From Campylobacterales bacterium (GTDB lineage Bacteria > Campylobacterota > Campylobacteria > Campylobacterales > QNZT01): 64,000 bases of DNA. This document shows, one piece after another, positions 38,976 to 47,429 of this stretch (position 1 is the first letter of the stretch; every line of letters begins with the position of its first letter). The stretch is taken from contig JALVVN010000038.1 in the NCBI GenBank assembly GCA_027023405.1, positions 83,333 through 147,332 of the forward strand. The letters run 5' to 3'. The translations under genes and the position numbers were made by a program. The notes under the pieces are model-generated. The model did no database searches and was not told the origin of the DNA. It was given only the letters and a program-made list of their open reading frames with translations.

Positions 38976-39361
38976 TAGCTCTTTTTTCGAAGGTAAGTGG
39001 GCAAATCCAAATCATCCTCTACCCTACTTTTATGTATAATATTACTTTGATGAATCGGTATTTGAATCTCCTCTAGTTTCATCTCTTCCGTTGCTTGTTG
39101 TGTTGCTTGCGGCGTTTTGTTAACTTCTACCGACTCAACCGGCTGTGTGGTAAGATCACGCTTTTTGCCGAGTCCCTGCATAATCTTTTGCGCCTCCTCC
39201 TGATCGATAGCACCCATTTTTATCAGGGCATAACTAAGCCCCTCACAAAAACCTTTGAGTCGCCATGAAGACTCCGGATCGTGATCTGCTTTGAGGGTAT
39301 AGAAGCGATCGACAACATCGATAAGAGAGTTGATAAGCTTCTTTTGTGTAAAATCATCCAT
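38972..39361 (-). CDS. Hypothetical protein
   Basis: 129-aa ORF, acidic/polar; shares its stop with bpt in antiparallel orientation. Confidence 0.65.
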   Translation of the reverse strand: MDDFTQKKLINSLIDVVDRFYTLKADHDPESSWRLKGFCEGLSYALIKMGAIDQEEAQKIMQGLGKKRDLTTQPVESVEVNKTPQATQQATEEMKLEEIQIPIHQSNIIHKSRVEDDLDLPTYLRKKSY

Positions 39362-39393
39362 TCATCAATTATAACCAAAGGTAGATAAGTTTT

Positions 39394-40119
39394 ATGGCGC
39401 TACGAGAGATAGCATACCGCGACCGACACTTTAGTATCAGTTATTCGATTTACCACCACAATAAAGCAGACACCCTGCTCTTTTTGCACGGTTGGGGAAG
39501 CAACAAAGAGATTATGGCGCAAGCCTTTGCCAAACAGCTGCCGGAGTATCGGCTTCTCTTTGTCGATCTGCCCGGTTTTGGTCAAAGCCCCAACGACTAC
39601 CCCTTGACAACGGAGGATTATGCAAAGATTATGCAACTTTTTTTAGAGCAGATGCGTATCCGACCCTGTGCGATTGCGGGACACTCATTTGGCGGAAAGG
39701 TTGCGACACTGCTTCAACCACCGACACTAATCCTACTAAGTTCTGCCGGTATTGTCGTGCCAAAATCTCTCAAAGTGCGCCTGAAGATCAGACTTTTCAA
39801 GATGCTCAAACCTTTGGGCGGATCGGCGCTACGCAAATATTTTGTCTCAAAAGATGCCAATGAGATGAGTGAAGCGATGTATCAAACCTTCAAAAATGTG
39901 GTGGATGAGGATTTTACTCCTCACTTTCAATCCTATCAAGGTCGCGCACTTCTCTTTTGGGGAAAGCATGATCAAGCGACACCGCTTCATAGCGGAGAGA
40001 CGATTGCTTCACTGATCCAAGATGCAAAATTCTACCCTTTAGAGGGAGATCACTTCTTCTTCCTCAAGCACTCCCCCTTTATCGCCCAAACTATCGAACA
40101 GGAGCTATCATCTTGCTAG
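39394..40119 (+). CDS. Alpha/beta hydrolase
   Basis: FLHGWGSNKEIM, VDLPGFGQS, AGHSFGGKVATLL, LFWGKHDQATPL, EGDHFFFLKH. Confidence 0.9.
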   Translation: MALREIAYRDRHFSISYSIYHHNKADTLLFLHGWGSNKEIMAQAFAKQLPEYRLLFVDLPGFGQSPNDYPLTTEDYAKIMQLFLEQMRIRPCAIAGHSFGGKVATLLQPPTLILLSSAGIVVPKSLKVRLKIRLFKMLKPLGGSALRKYFVSKDANEMSEAMYQTFKNVVDEDFTPHFQSYQGRALLFWGKHDQATPLHSGETIASLIQDAKFYPLEGDHFFFLKHSPFIAQTIEQELSSC

Positions 40120-41567
40120 AGACACTCTTTCAAATCACATCACACATCCTCTTTACCTTTGCCCTCGCCTACTACCTGATGACCAATCTCCAATGGTACC
40201 ACTACAAATTTGGTCGTGTGATCCTCCATCACAACAAAACGCTTTGGCATCTGCTCTACTTTTTGGTGCCCCTTTTTCTCTATATTCTCTTTTCGCTCAA
40301 AGGGATACTCAACTATTTTTGGATCGTCTTTTATCTCGGATATCTACCCGCTCTCTACCTTTGGCAGAAAAAACTTGACAAACCCCTTGTCCTAACTTCG
40401 AGAGTCAAGCGTTTTTTTGGCTTTTTACTGTTTGCACTACTGGTTTCCGATAGCCTCTGTGCGATGAGTAGCAAATGTGCCCATTTTGGGTCGATCCTAC
40501 CGCTGGTTGTCGCTTGGTTTGCTTCATTGGCATATGAAAAGATACTCTTTAGCGGTTTTTACAAACGCGCCCAAAAGCGACTCCAATCTGATCACAAACT
40601 CAAGATCATCGCCGTGACGGCAAGCTACGGCAAAACCAGCATCAAAAACTTTCTCTACCAAATCCTCTCTCAACAGTTTCACTGCTACAAAACCCCACGA
40701 AGTGTCAATACCCTCGCCGGACTTGTAAAAGATGTCAATGAGAATCTTAAAGAGGGGGTTGAGATCTATATCGCCGAAGCGGGAGCACGAGAGCGGGGAG
40801 ATATCGATGAGATCGCGCGTTTTTTAGAGGAGCACTATGCGGTTGTCGGCAGTATTGGTCCGGCACATATCGAGTATTTTAAAACTTTAGAGAATATTCG
40901 AAATACCAAGATGGAGATTTTGCACTCCAAACGCCTTAAAAAAGCGTTTGTACACCAAAGTGCCAATATCAAGCCGACTAAAAATATTGTCGTTTTTGGA
41001 GCTGAGATCAAAAATATTGAAGCTGATCTGCAAGGATTGCGCTTTGAGATGGAGCTGGAGGGCGAGATACATCGATTTGAGACACCGCTCTTGGGAAGCT
41101 TTCACGCGCAAAACCTTGCAGCCGCCATACACATCGCACGAGAGTTTGGACTATCTATCAATGAGATCCAAAAGGCACTCAAAAAGCTCCAACCCACGGA
41201 GCATCGACTCCAAAAGATCGAAGCGGGTGGTAAACTCATCATTGATGATAGCTTTAACGGTAATTTTGAAGGGATGAGAGACTCCTATGAGCTGGTCAAA
41301 AAGTATAAGGGAAGAAAGGTGCTGATCACGCCGGGGATCATTGAGAGTGATGATGAAACCAATATTAGACTTGCCAACAAGATAGATGAGGTGTTTGATC
41401 TGGTAATCATTACAGGAGAACGAAATCGACGCCTTCTAGATCATGAGATCACAAAGGCAAAAAAGATCATTCTCAAAGAGAAGGGAGAGCTTCAAGATCT
41501 ACTCGCGCAAGAGACACGAAGCGGTGATCTAATCCTCTTCTCCAACGATGCACCGACCTTTATTTAA
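40113..41567 (+). CDS. murF: MurF-like UDP-N-acetylmuramoyl-tripeptide--D-Ala-D-Ala ligase with N-terminal membrane segment
   Basis: Several N-terminal TM helices, then ITASYGKTSIKNFLYQIL-type P-loop (VTASYGKTS), YIAEAGARERGDIDEIA, IIDDSFNGNFEGMRDS. Confidence 0.88.
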   Translation: MLETLFQITSHILFTFALAYYLMTNLQWYHYKFGRVILHHNKTLWHLLYFLVPLFLYILFSLKGILNYFWIVFYLGYLPALYLWQKKLDKPLVLTSRVKRFFGFLLFALLVSDSLCAMSSKCAHFGSILPLVVAWFASLAYEKILFSGFYKRAQKRLQSDHKLKIIAVTASYGKTSIKNFLYQILSQQFHCYKTPRSVNTLAGLVKDVNENLKEGVEIYIAEAGARERGDIDEIARFLEEHYAVVGSIGPAHIEYFKTLENIRNTKMEILHSKRLKKAFVHQSANIKPTKNIVVFGAEIKNIEADLQGLRFEMELEGEIHRFETPLLGSFHAQNLAAAIHIAREFGLSINEIQKALKKLQPTEHRLQKIEAGGKLIIDDSFNGNFEGMRDSYELVKKYKGRKVLITPGIIESDDETNIRLANKIDEVFDLVIITGERNRRLLDHEITKAKKIILKEKGELQDLLAQETRSGDLILFSNDAPTFI

Positions 41568-42148
41568 CCTTCTAAAGCAAGCTTTTTGAGTATCTCCTCA
41601 TCCGTTTCGACGACCCATTTGCCATCTTCAAAATAGAGTCGCTCTTTTGTTGCATCGTTGTAGGTATAGTAGCGGTTGAGTAGCGGTTGCTCTTTGACAA
41701 TCGTTCGTTGTTTACCTGATACGACAACGGCATTGTCGGGTACATCTTCATAGACGACCGCGTTGGCACCGATTCGTACATTGTTTCCCACTTTGATATT
41801 GCCGACGATCTTTGCACCCGCGCCGATATAGCAGTTATCTCCGATTGTCGGTGCACCGAGTCCTTTGGAGTCCGGCAGTGAGATAGATCCGATGGTCACT
41901 TGCTGAAAAATGACCGCATTTTTCCCCACCTTCGCCGTGCCGGAGATAAAGACACCCCGCTCTCCGTGAGGCATACAGGGTTCATTTTCAAAGTATGAAC
42001 TCACCGCGATATCGGCACCGTTTTCATAGAGATAGGTACGATAGATGAAGGTATAATACTTTCTTAGTAGTGGATTGAGATCGCCTTGTAGAGATTTTTT
42101 GACACGCCAAAAACCACCGTGTATACCTATCAAAATTTTTCCAATCAT
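41564..42148 (-). CDS. Serine acetyltransferase-like hexapeptide-repeat acyltransferase
   Basis: VFISGTAKVGKNAVIFQQVTIGS...APTIGDNCYIGAGAKIVGNIKVGNNVRIGANAVVYEDVPDNAVVVSG. Confidence 0.85.
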   Translation of the reverse strand: MIGKILIGIHGGFWRVKKSLQGDLNPLLRKYYTFIYRTYLYENGADIAVSSYFENEPCMPHGERGVFISGTAKVGKNAVIFQQVTIGSISLPDSKGLGAPTIGDNCYIGAGAKIVGNIKVGNNVRIGANAVVYEDVPDNAVVVSGKQRTIVKEQPLLNRYYTYNDATKERLYFEDGKWVVETDEEILKKLALEG

Positions 42149-42221
42149 GTTTTTACTCCTTTTAGATGTGTCCTTTATTGAAATCGTCCAATCTCACTTT
42201 TAATTCAATATAGGATACTAT

Positions 42222-42227
42222 TATAAT
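42222..42227 (+). promoter_or_regulatory. Putative -10 box (TATAAT) upstream of the lipase-like lipoprotein
   Basis: ACTATTATAATATT 24 bp before the ATG at 42251; AAAAGGAG SD follows. Confidence 0.45.
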
Positions 42228-42250
42228 ATTTTTTATTAAAAGGAGTAGAA

Positions 42251-43471
42251 ATGGGAGTTCTTTCCAGGGAGATGCTTAGCATCAGTGCAGCTATGATAGT
42301 TGTGATGTCAGGTTGCGGATATGATAATGAAAATCAAAATATTATGGGCAAGAGCGAGTTTATCTCGGCAACAAAACTCTTTGAAGTGCCTGGATCAGCG
42401 CTTCAGCCGACAGTTTCACAACTTGCTCCAGGGCATCCGGCTTTTGGACTCAAAAGCTATCGAATCCTCTACCGTACCCATGATCAAAAGGGTGCGGAGG
42501 TCAATGCTTCTGCTCTCCTAACGGTTCCGGTTCCCACACAAGCGATACTTGAGGGGTTAAAAAAGCAGGGCAAAAGCTTTTCACTTTCGATGGTGAGTGA
42601 TCAGCACGGTACCATTTTTCAAGATCTTGAGGCGCCGACTAGCAGTGTGATTGCGACCAAAAAACCCTCAACGATTTCAATGATCTTTTCAGCGATCGGA
42701 GGCTTTATGACACTTCAGCCCGATTATATCGGATATGGACAAAGTAAAGCACATCCACATCCTTATCTCTTGGAAGATGCCTCTGCAAACAGTGTTGTTG
42801 ATCTCATTGAAGCGGCGATTAAATTTGGAAATGATAAGCATCTGCCACTCAACGGACAAATCTTCCTCACCGGTTACTCTGAAGGGGGTTATGTCACACT
42901 TGCTGCTGAAAATGCGATTGAGAAAAAGCATCCCGATCTACGGCTCAAAGGGGTCGTAGCGATGTCGGGACCGTATGATCTAAATTTGATAGGAATGGGG
43001 GTCGTGAGCCAACCACAAATCCTTCGACCCGATTTTATCGGAGCGATCATTGATTCTTACGCAAGTAGTTATGATATCAAGCTTGATAAAATTCTCAACA
43101 CACAATATGCATCTAAACTCCCAACCCTTTATGATAAAAAGCGTGATTCACAAGAAATTATGCAGGAGTTGACCCACGAAACCAAAGATTTTTTCAATCC
43201 GCTTTTTATGCGTGATTTTTTGACCAATCCCAAAAATCCGTTGCGAGCAGCGTTTATCCAAAATAGTGTAGATGATTTCAAACCGCAAACACCCACCAAA
43301 CTCTTCTACTGCGGAGGAGATAAAACCGTGCCACCTACTATTACACTCAAAGCAAGTAAAGTCATGGGAGTGGATGCGATCGATATCAATAGCTCTTTGG
43401 GGCATGTGGAGTGTGCGCAAAAAGCCTATCCGGCAGTGTTAACATATTTTGATCAATTAAGGAGTAAGTAG
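42251..43471 (+). CDS. Secreted alpha/beta hydrolase (lipase/esterase-like) lipoprotein
   Basis: Lipobox VVMSGCGYD, LQPDYIGYGQSKAHPHPYL, FLTGYSEGGYVTLAA (GYSEGG elbow), CGGDKTVPP, SSLGHVEC. Confidence 0.85.
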   Translation: MGVLSREMLSISAAMIVVMSGCGYDNENQNIMGKSEFISATKLFEVPGSALQPTVSQLAPGHPAFGLKSYRILYRTHDQKGAEVNASALLTVPVPTQAILEGLKKQGKSFSLSMVSDQHGTIFQDLEAPTSSVIATKKPSTISMIFSAIGGFMTLQPDYIGYGQSKAHPHPYLLEDASANSVVDLIEAAIKFGNDKHLPLNGQIFLTGYSEGGYVTLAAENAIEKKHPDLRLKGVVAMSGPYDLNLIGMGVVSQPQILRPDFIGAIIDSYASSYDIKLDKILNTQYASKLPTLYDKKRDSQEIMQELTHETKDFFNPLFMRDFLTNPKNPLRAAFIQNSVDDFKPQTPTKLFYCGGDKTVPPTITLKASKVMGVDAIDINSSLGHVECAQKAYPAVLTYFDQLRSK

Positions 43472-44694
43472 TGAAAAAAATTCTCTTATTAAGTCTTTCG
43501 ACCTCACTTTTGGTTGCCAGCGGATATCGACTTCCCGAGGGTTCTCTCTCCTCTACGGCAATGAGCGGTGCCTATGTTGCCGGTGCGCACGGTGCGGATA
43601 GTAGCTACTACAATCCTGCCAACATGGCATTTAACTCCAATCAAAATCAATTTGAGGGGGATCTCACCTATATCAATCTAGCAGAGATTACATACAAAGA
43701 TGCGCAAAATCCGCAATTTAACGCCAAATCAAAAGAGGAGAATCTCCTCGCTCCCTCTCTCTACTTTAGTTCAGCCGATCTCAACGGATGGCGCTATGGT
43801 GTGAGCCTCAATGTTCCCGGTGGTTTGAGTAAGCGATGGGATGCTCCTTACGCCAAAGCAAGCGCCAAAGAGTTTAGGCTCAAAATTCTTGAACTCAATC
43901 CTTCGATTGCTTATAAGGTGAGTGATGCTTTTGCTCTCGGTGCCGGAGTCAGAGCGATCTATAGTGAGGGAAAAGTCAAAAGTGACGCAACCGATCTCGG
44001 CAAGCCGGTCAGAAGAGATATGGAAGCGGATACGACGGAGTTTGGATATAATTTGGCGCTTAGTTATAAGCCGGTAGAGCCGTTAACACTCTCTGCAACC
44101 TATCGATCCAAAGTTGATCTCAATCATGAGGGAAATGCCAAGTTACGACTCAGTGGTACCAAACTCTATGACGGTGGTGCAAGTGTCTCTGTTCCCCTTC
44201 CTGCAGTCATCGCATTGGCGGGTGCTTTCGATTTTGGTTCAACAGTTGTGGAAGTCGAGTGGGATAAGACCAAGTGGAGCGATTATAAGAGCTTGGATTT
44301 CCAGTTCAAAGATGCTGTTCCCGCAGCGCTCAAAGCTCCCTTCGATGATCCTAAGCCAAGAAATTGGGAAGATACTAACGCCTTTCGCATTGGTGTAACG
44401 CATCATTATAATGAAAAATTGACACTCATGGGCGGTTTTGCCTTTGATGAAAATCCCGCGACAAGTCGCTATTTGGGATTTGAGCTACCCGATAGTGATG
44501 CGACCATCTTCTCCGGCGGTTTTCACTATCAAGTCGATCAAAATCTCGGCTTTGGTGCTTCCCTACTCTACGACAAGAAAGATTCACGCAAAGTTTCACA
44601 AGGCAGAAGCGCTACCAATCCGCTTGCCATCGAAGGAACCTTCGATGATGCAAGTGCTCTACTTGTGACAACCGGTTTTACTTATCGCTATTAG
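43471..44694 (+). CDS. OmpP1/FadL/TodX family outer membrane transporter
   Basis: SGYRLPEGSLSSTAMSGAYVAGAHGADSSYYNPANMAF, beta-barrel pattern, C-terminal aromatic FTYRY. GTG start overlaps the preceding stop. Confidence 0.92.
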   Translation: MKKILLLSLSTSLLVASGYRLPEGSLSSTAMSGAYVAGAHGADSSYYNPANMAFNSNQNQFEGDLTYINLAEITYKDAQNPQFNAKSKEENLLAPSLYFSSADLNGWRYGVSLNVPGGLSKRWDAPYAKASAKEFRLKILELNPSIAYKVSDAFALGAGVRAIYSEGKVKSDATDLGKPVRRDMEADTTEFGYNLALSYKPVEPLTLSATYRSKVDLNHEGNAKLRLSGTKLYDGGASVSVPLPAVIALAGAFDFGSTVVEVEWDKTKWSDYKSLDFQFKDAVPAALKAPFDDPKPRNWEDTNAFRIGVTHHYNEKLTLMGGFAFDENPATSRYLGFELPDSDATIFSGGFHYQVDQNLGFGASLLYDKKDSRKVSQGRSATNPLAIEGTFDDASALLVTTGFTYRY

Positions 44695-44696
44695 GC

Positions 44697-45320
44697 TCAG
44701 GAGAGGAGAATCTTTCGCAACTCCTCCACCTTTTTGATTGCATCCTGTAGATTGGAAAATCCCCAATCCACAAGGATGGTGTCGATCTCAGCGCGATCCG
44801 CCGCCTCTTTATCCTTGAGTGAATCTCCTATCATCAATGCTCTTTCACTAGGGCATTGAAACTGATCTAAAATCTTCAAGAGCATATCGGGATGGGGTTT
44901 GGAACGGGCGACATCATCCGCACATACGATGCTGTCAAAGAGCCGTGCAATCTTCAAATGCTCCAACATCTGCATGGCTGAGATTCGGTAGGCATTGGTG
45001 GCGAGTGTGAGTTTGTAGTGTACTTTTAGATCCTCTAAAAGCGCTCGCATACCCTCATAAAGCTTGGTATCTTGGGCATAGTGAGCGGTATAGTACTCTT
45101 GAAACCACTCAATATGTGACGCCTCAAACTCTTCAACTTCATAAAAGTAGCGAGGGGAATGAATATTCATTTCATTGACTGCATAGAGTAGTTTGTCCTG
45201 TGCCATGGGAGCCAAACCGAGTTTTGAGCGGACATAGTTGATAGCACCGCAGATTACGGCAGAGGAGTCGATAATGGTACCGTCCATATCAAAAATGAGC
45301 AATCTTATCCGATCTTGCAT
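44697..45320 (-). CDS. HAD-family phosphatase (Gph-like)
   Basis: LLIFDMDGTIIDSSA, LATNAYRISAMQMLEHLKIARLFDSIVCADDVARSKPHPDMLLKIL, MIGDSLKDKEAADRAEI. Confidence 0.9.
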   Translation of the reverse strand: MQDRIRLLIFDMDGTIIDSSAVICGAINYVRSKLGLAPMAQDKLLYAVNEMNIHSPRYFYEVEEFEASHIEWFQEYYTAHYAQDTKLYEGMRALLEDLKVHYKLTLATNAYRISAMQMLEHLKIARLFDSIVCADDVARSKPHPDMLLKILDQFQCPSERALMIGDSLKDKEAADRAEIDTILVDWGFSNLQDAIKKVEELRKILLS

Positions 45321-46915
45321 TTGACCGCCTCATTCATCAGTGCCTTTGCCATCTCTCTGCTTTGGTTGACAATATGGTTGATTTTGAGATCACGAATGAT
45401 CGCTTCATGAGAGTCATTTTTGACCATAACGACACTATTGATTTCACTCTCAAATGAAGCGATATTCTCACAGATGAGTCGCAATTTTTTTGCATTGGAA
45501 ATCGCAACCATAATGGCAAGAGACGCATCAATATTTACTGCTTCTAATACACTTTTTTGCGCGGCATTGGCAAGGAGTATCGGTTCGCCCTCCTTCTCAC
45601 CCTCCTCTACGAGTGTGATATCGTGCTCCAAGATGATATAAAAAAGCCCCATCTGTTTAAACTTTTTTGCTAAGCTTTTGCCCAAATCGCCGTACCCGCA
45701 AATGATGAGGTGATCTTTGTAGCTTGTGGAGTGTAAACTTTTTGGCTCTATGACCGGTTCTTTGACGAATGCATCGGCAATTTTCTTGATATTTTTGAGG
45801 ACAAAGGGGGCGAGGATCATCGAGATGACGACACTCATAATGAGAATCTGATCAGTTTGTGCATCGATCAGCGTATGGGTTCGTGCCAAGGCAAATATCG
45901 CCAAGGAGAACTCTCCGATTTGAAAGAGTGAAACAGCACTTTTGATAGCGGTTCGAGACTGGATAAAGAGGCGTAAAAATCCGTATATTACCGTTGCCTT
46001 GAGAGCCATAATCACTACTACAACCGCGATAATCGCAGGAAGATTCTTCCACGCTTCGATCAAATCAATCTGCAAACCGATACTGATAAAAAATATACCG
46101 AGCAAAATATCACGAAATGGGGTGAGATCCGCCTCTACACGATAACGGTACTTCGTCTCTGCAATCGTCATTCCAGCTAAAAAAGCACCTAATGAGAAAG
46201 AAAATCCAAAGAGTTCGGCCACCATAGCAGCACCTACGACAAGGAGTAAAATCGCAATTAAAAAGATCTCTTCCGAGTCGGCACGCAAAATGATCTCCAA
46301 AATCTTCTCGATCGTATAGCGACCCGCAACAAAGATAATAAAAAAGACCACCACCGCAGAGATGGAGGTTTTGAGTAGTAGAGGTAGAAGTGCCTGATTA
46401 GCATTGCTAAAGATGGAGATCATCAACAATATCGGGATCACCGCCAAATCTTGAAAGATCAAAATACCGACACTTATGCGCCCAAATTGGGTATGGATTT
46501 GGGCATTTTCATTGAGTACTTTGAGGACAATGGCGGTGGAGGAGAGGGAGAGTGCAAATCCAATTACAATCGCACTCTTGAGATCCAAGCCGGCAACCAT
46601 ATAGCTCAAAATGGAAAAGAGTATGCCTGAGAGGAGCACCTGCAACGATCCGTAGAGAAAAACCTCCTTTTTCATCGCCTTTAGATGGCTAATGGAAAAC
46701 TCCAATCCGATCGTAAACATCAAAAAGACGATCCCAAACTCCGCCACCTCATTGAGTGAGTGGTGAATATCATTTTGGAGATGAAAAAGATAGCGGATCA
46801 CTACACCGGCAAAGATGTAGCCTAAGATTGTCGGCAATCCAAAGCGTCTTAGCACAATATTCACAACCGTGGCAATACCGATAGTTGTAAGAAAAACGAG
46901 TAAAAGGTGCTCCAT
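45305..46915 (-). CDS. kefB: Monovalent cation:proton antiporter-2 (Kef-type) with TrkA-N domain
   Basis: Multi-TM RRFGLPTILGYIFAGVVI, FMFTIGLEFSISHL, C-terminal HLIICGYGDLGKSLAKKF Rossmann motif. Confidence 0.9.
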   Translation of the reverse strand: MEHLLLVFLTTIGIATVVNIVLRRFGLPTILGYIFAGVVIRYLFHLQNDIHHSLNEVAEFGIVFLMFTIGLEFSISHLKAMKKEVFLYGSLQVLLSGILFSILSYMVAGLDLKSAIVIGFALSLSSTAIVLKVLNENAQIHTQFGRISVGILIFQDLAVIPILLMISIFSNANQALLPLLLKTSISAVVVFFIIFVAGRYTIEKILEIILRADSEEIFLIAILLLVVGAAMVAELFGFSFSLGAFLAGMTIAETKYRYRVEADLTPFRDILLGIFFISIGLQIDLIEAWKNLPAIIAVVVVIMALKATVIYGFLRLFIQSRTAIKSAVSLFQIGEFSLAIFALARTHTLIDAQTDQILIMSVVISMILAPFVLKNIKKIADAFVKEPVIEPKSLHSTSYKDHLIICGYGDLGKSLAKKFKQMGLFYIILEHDITLVEEGEKEGEPILLANAAQKSVLEAVNIDASLAIMVAISNAKKLRLICENIASFESEINSVVMVKNDSHEAIIRDLKINHIVNQSREMAKALMNEAVKCKIG

Positions 46916-46978
46916 ATTTCCTCCTGAATATGAAATTATTTTATCATAATTTTGGATCATATGCGCACAAAATTTGTG

Positions 46979-46984
46979 TATAAT
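46979..46984 (+). promoter_or_regulatory. Putative extended -10 (TGTATAAT) for the thioredoxin-like gene
   Basis: TTTGTGTATAATGAGAC 19 bp before the ATG at 47003, in the divergent intergenic region. Confidence 0.5.
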
Positions 46985-47002
46985 GAGACAAAGGAATAGA
47001 AA

Positions 47003-47371
47003 ATGATAAAAAAACTTTTGATAATGATAATCACGGCAACCGTTTTATCCGCATCTTCCTCGGCACCTACGAAATTGCTCCTGATTCTCATCACAAAGGA
47101 TGGGTGTCACTGGTGTGAGAAACTTGAGCGGGAGAGTTTTTACAATCCAATGATACGCAATCAAATCGAAAAGCATTTTATGGTTGCAAACATTTCAAGG
47201 GAAAGTGGGAATATTCCCTCTTTTTTGGAGCCGGAACTCTTTCCAACTATCTATATTCTAGATAGTGACGGAAAGAAACTTTTATTCACAATAGTCGGCT
47301 ATGAAAAAAGTTCTGAGCTACTCAATGAGATCGAAGAAGTTTATGAGACTCGATTCAGTAACGAGAAGTAA
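47003..47371 (+). CDS. Exported thioredoxin-fold protein
   Basis: Signal peptide; ITKDGCHWCEKLERESF (CxxC), ELFPTIYILDSDG. Confidence 0.85.
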   Translation: MIKKLLIMIITATVLSASSSAPTKLLLILITKDGCHWCEKLERESFYNPMIRNQIEKHFMVANISRESGNIPSFLEPELFPTIYILDSDGKKLLFTIVGYEKSSELLNEIEEVYETRFSNEK

Positions 47372-47429
47372 CTATCCCCTTAAACTTCTTTCGATAAAAT
47401 ATCCCAAATTTTCATAAAGGCAAAAGCAA

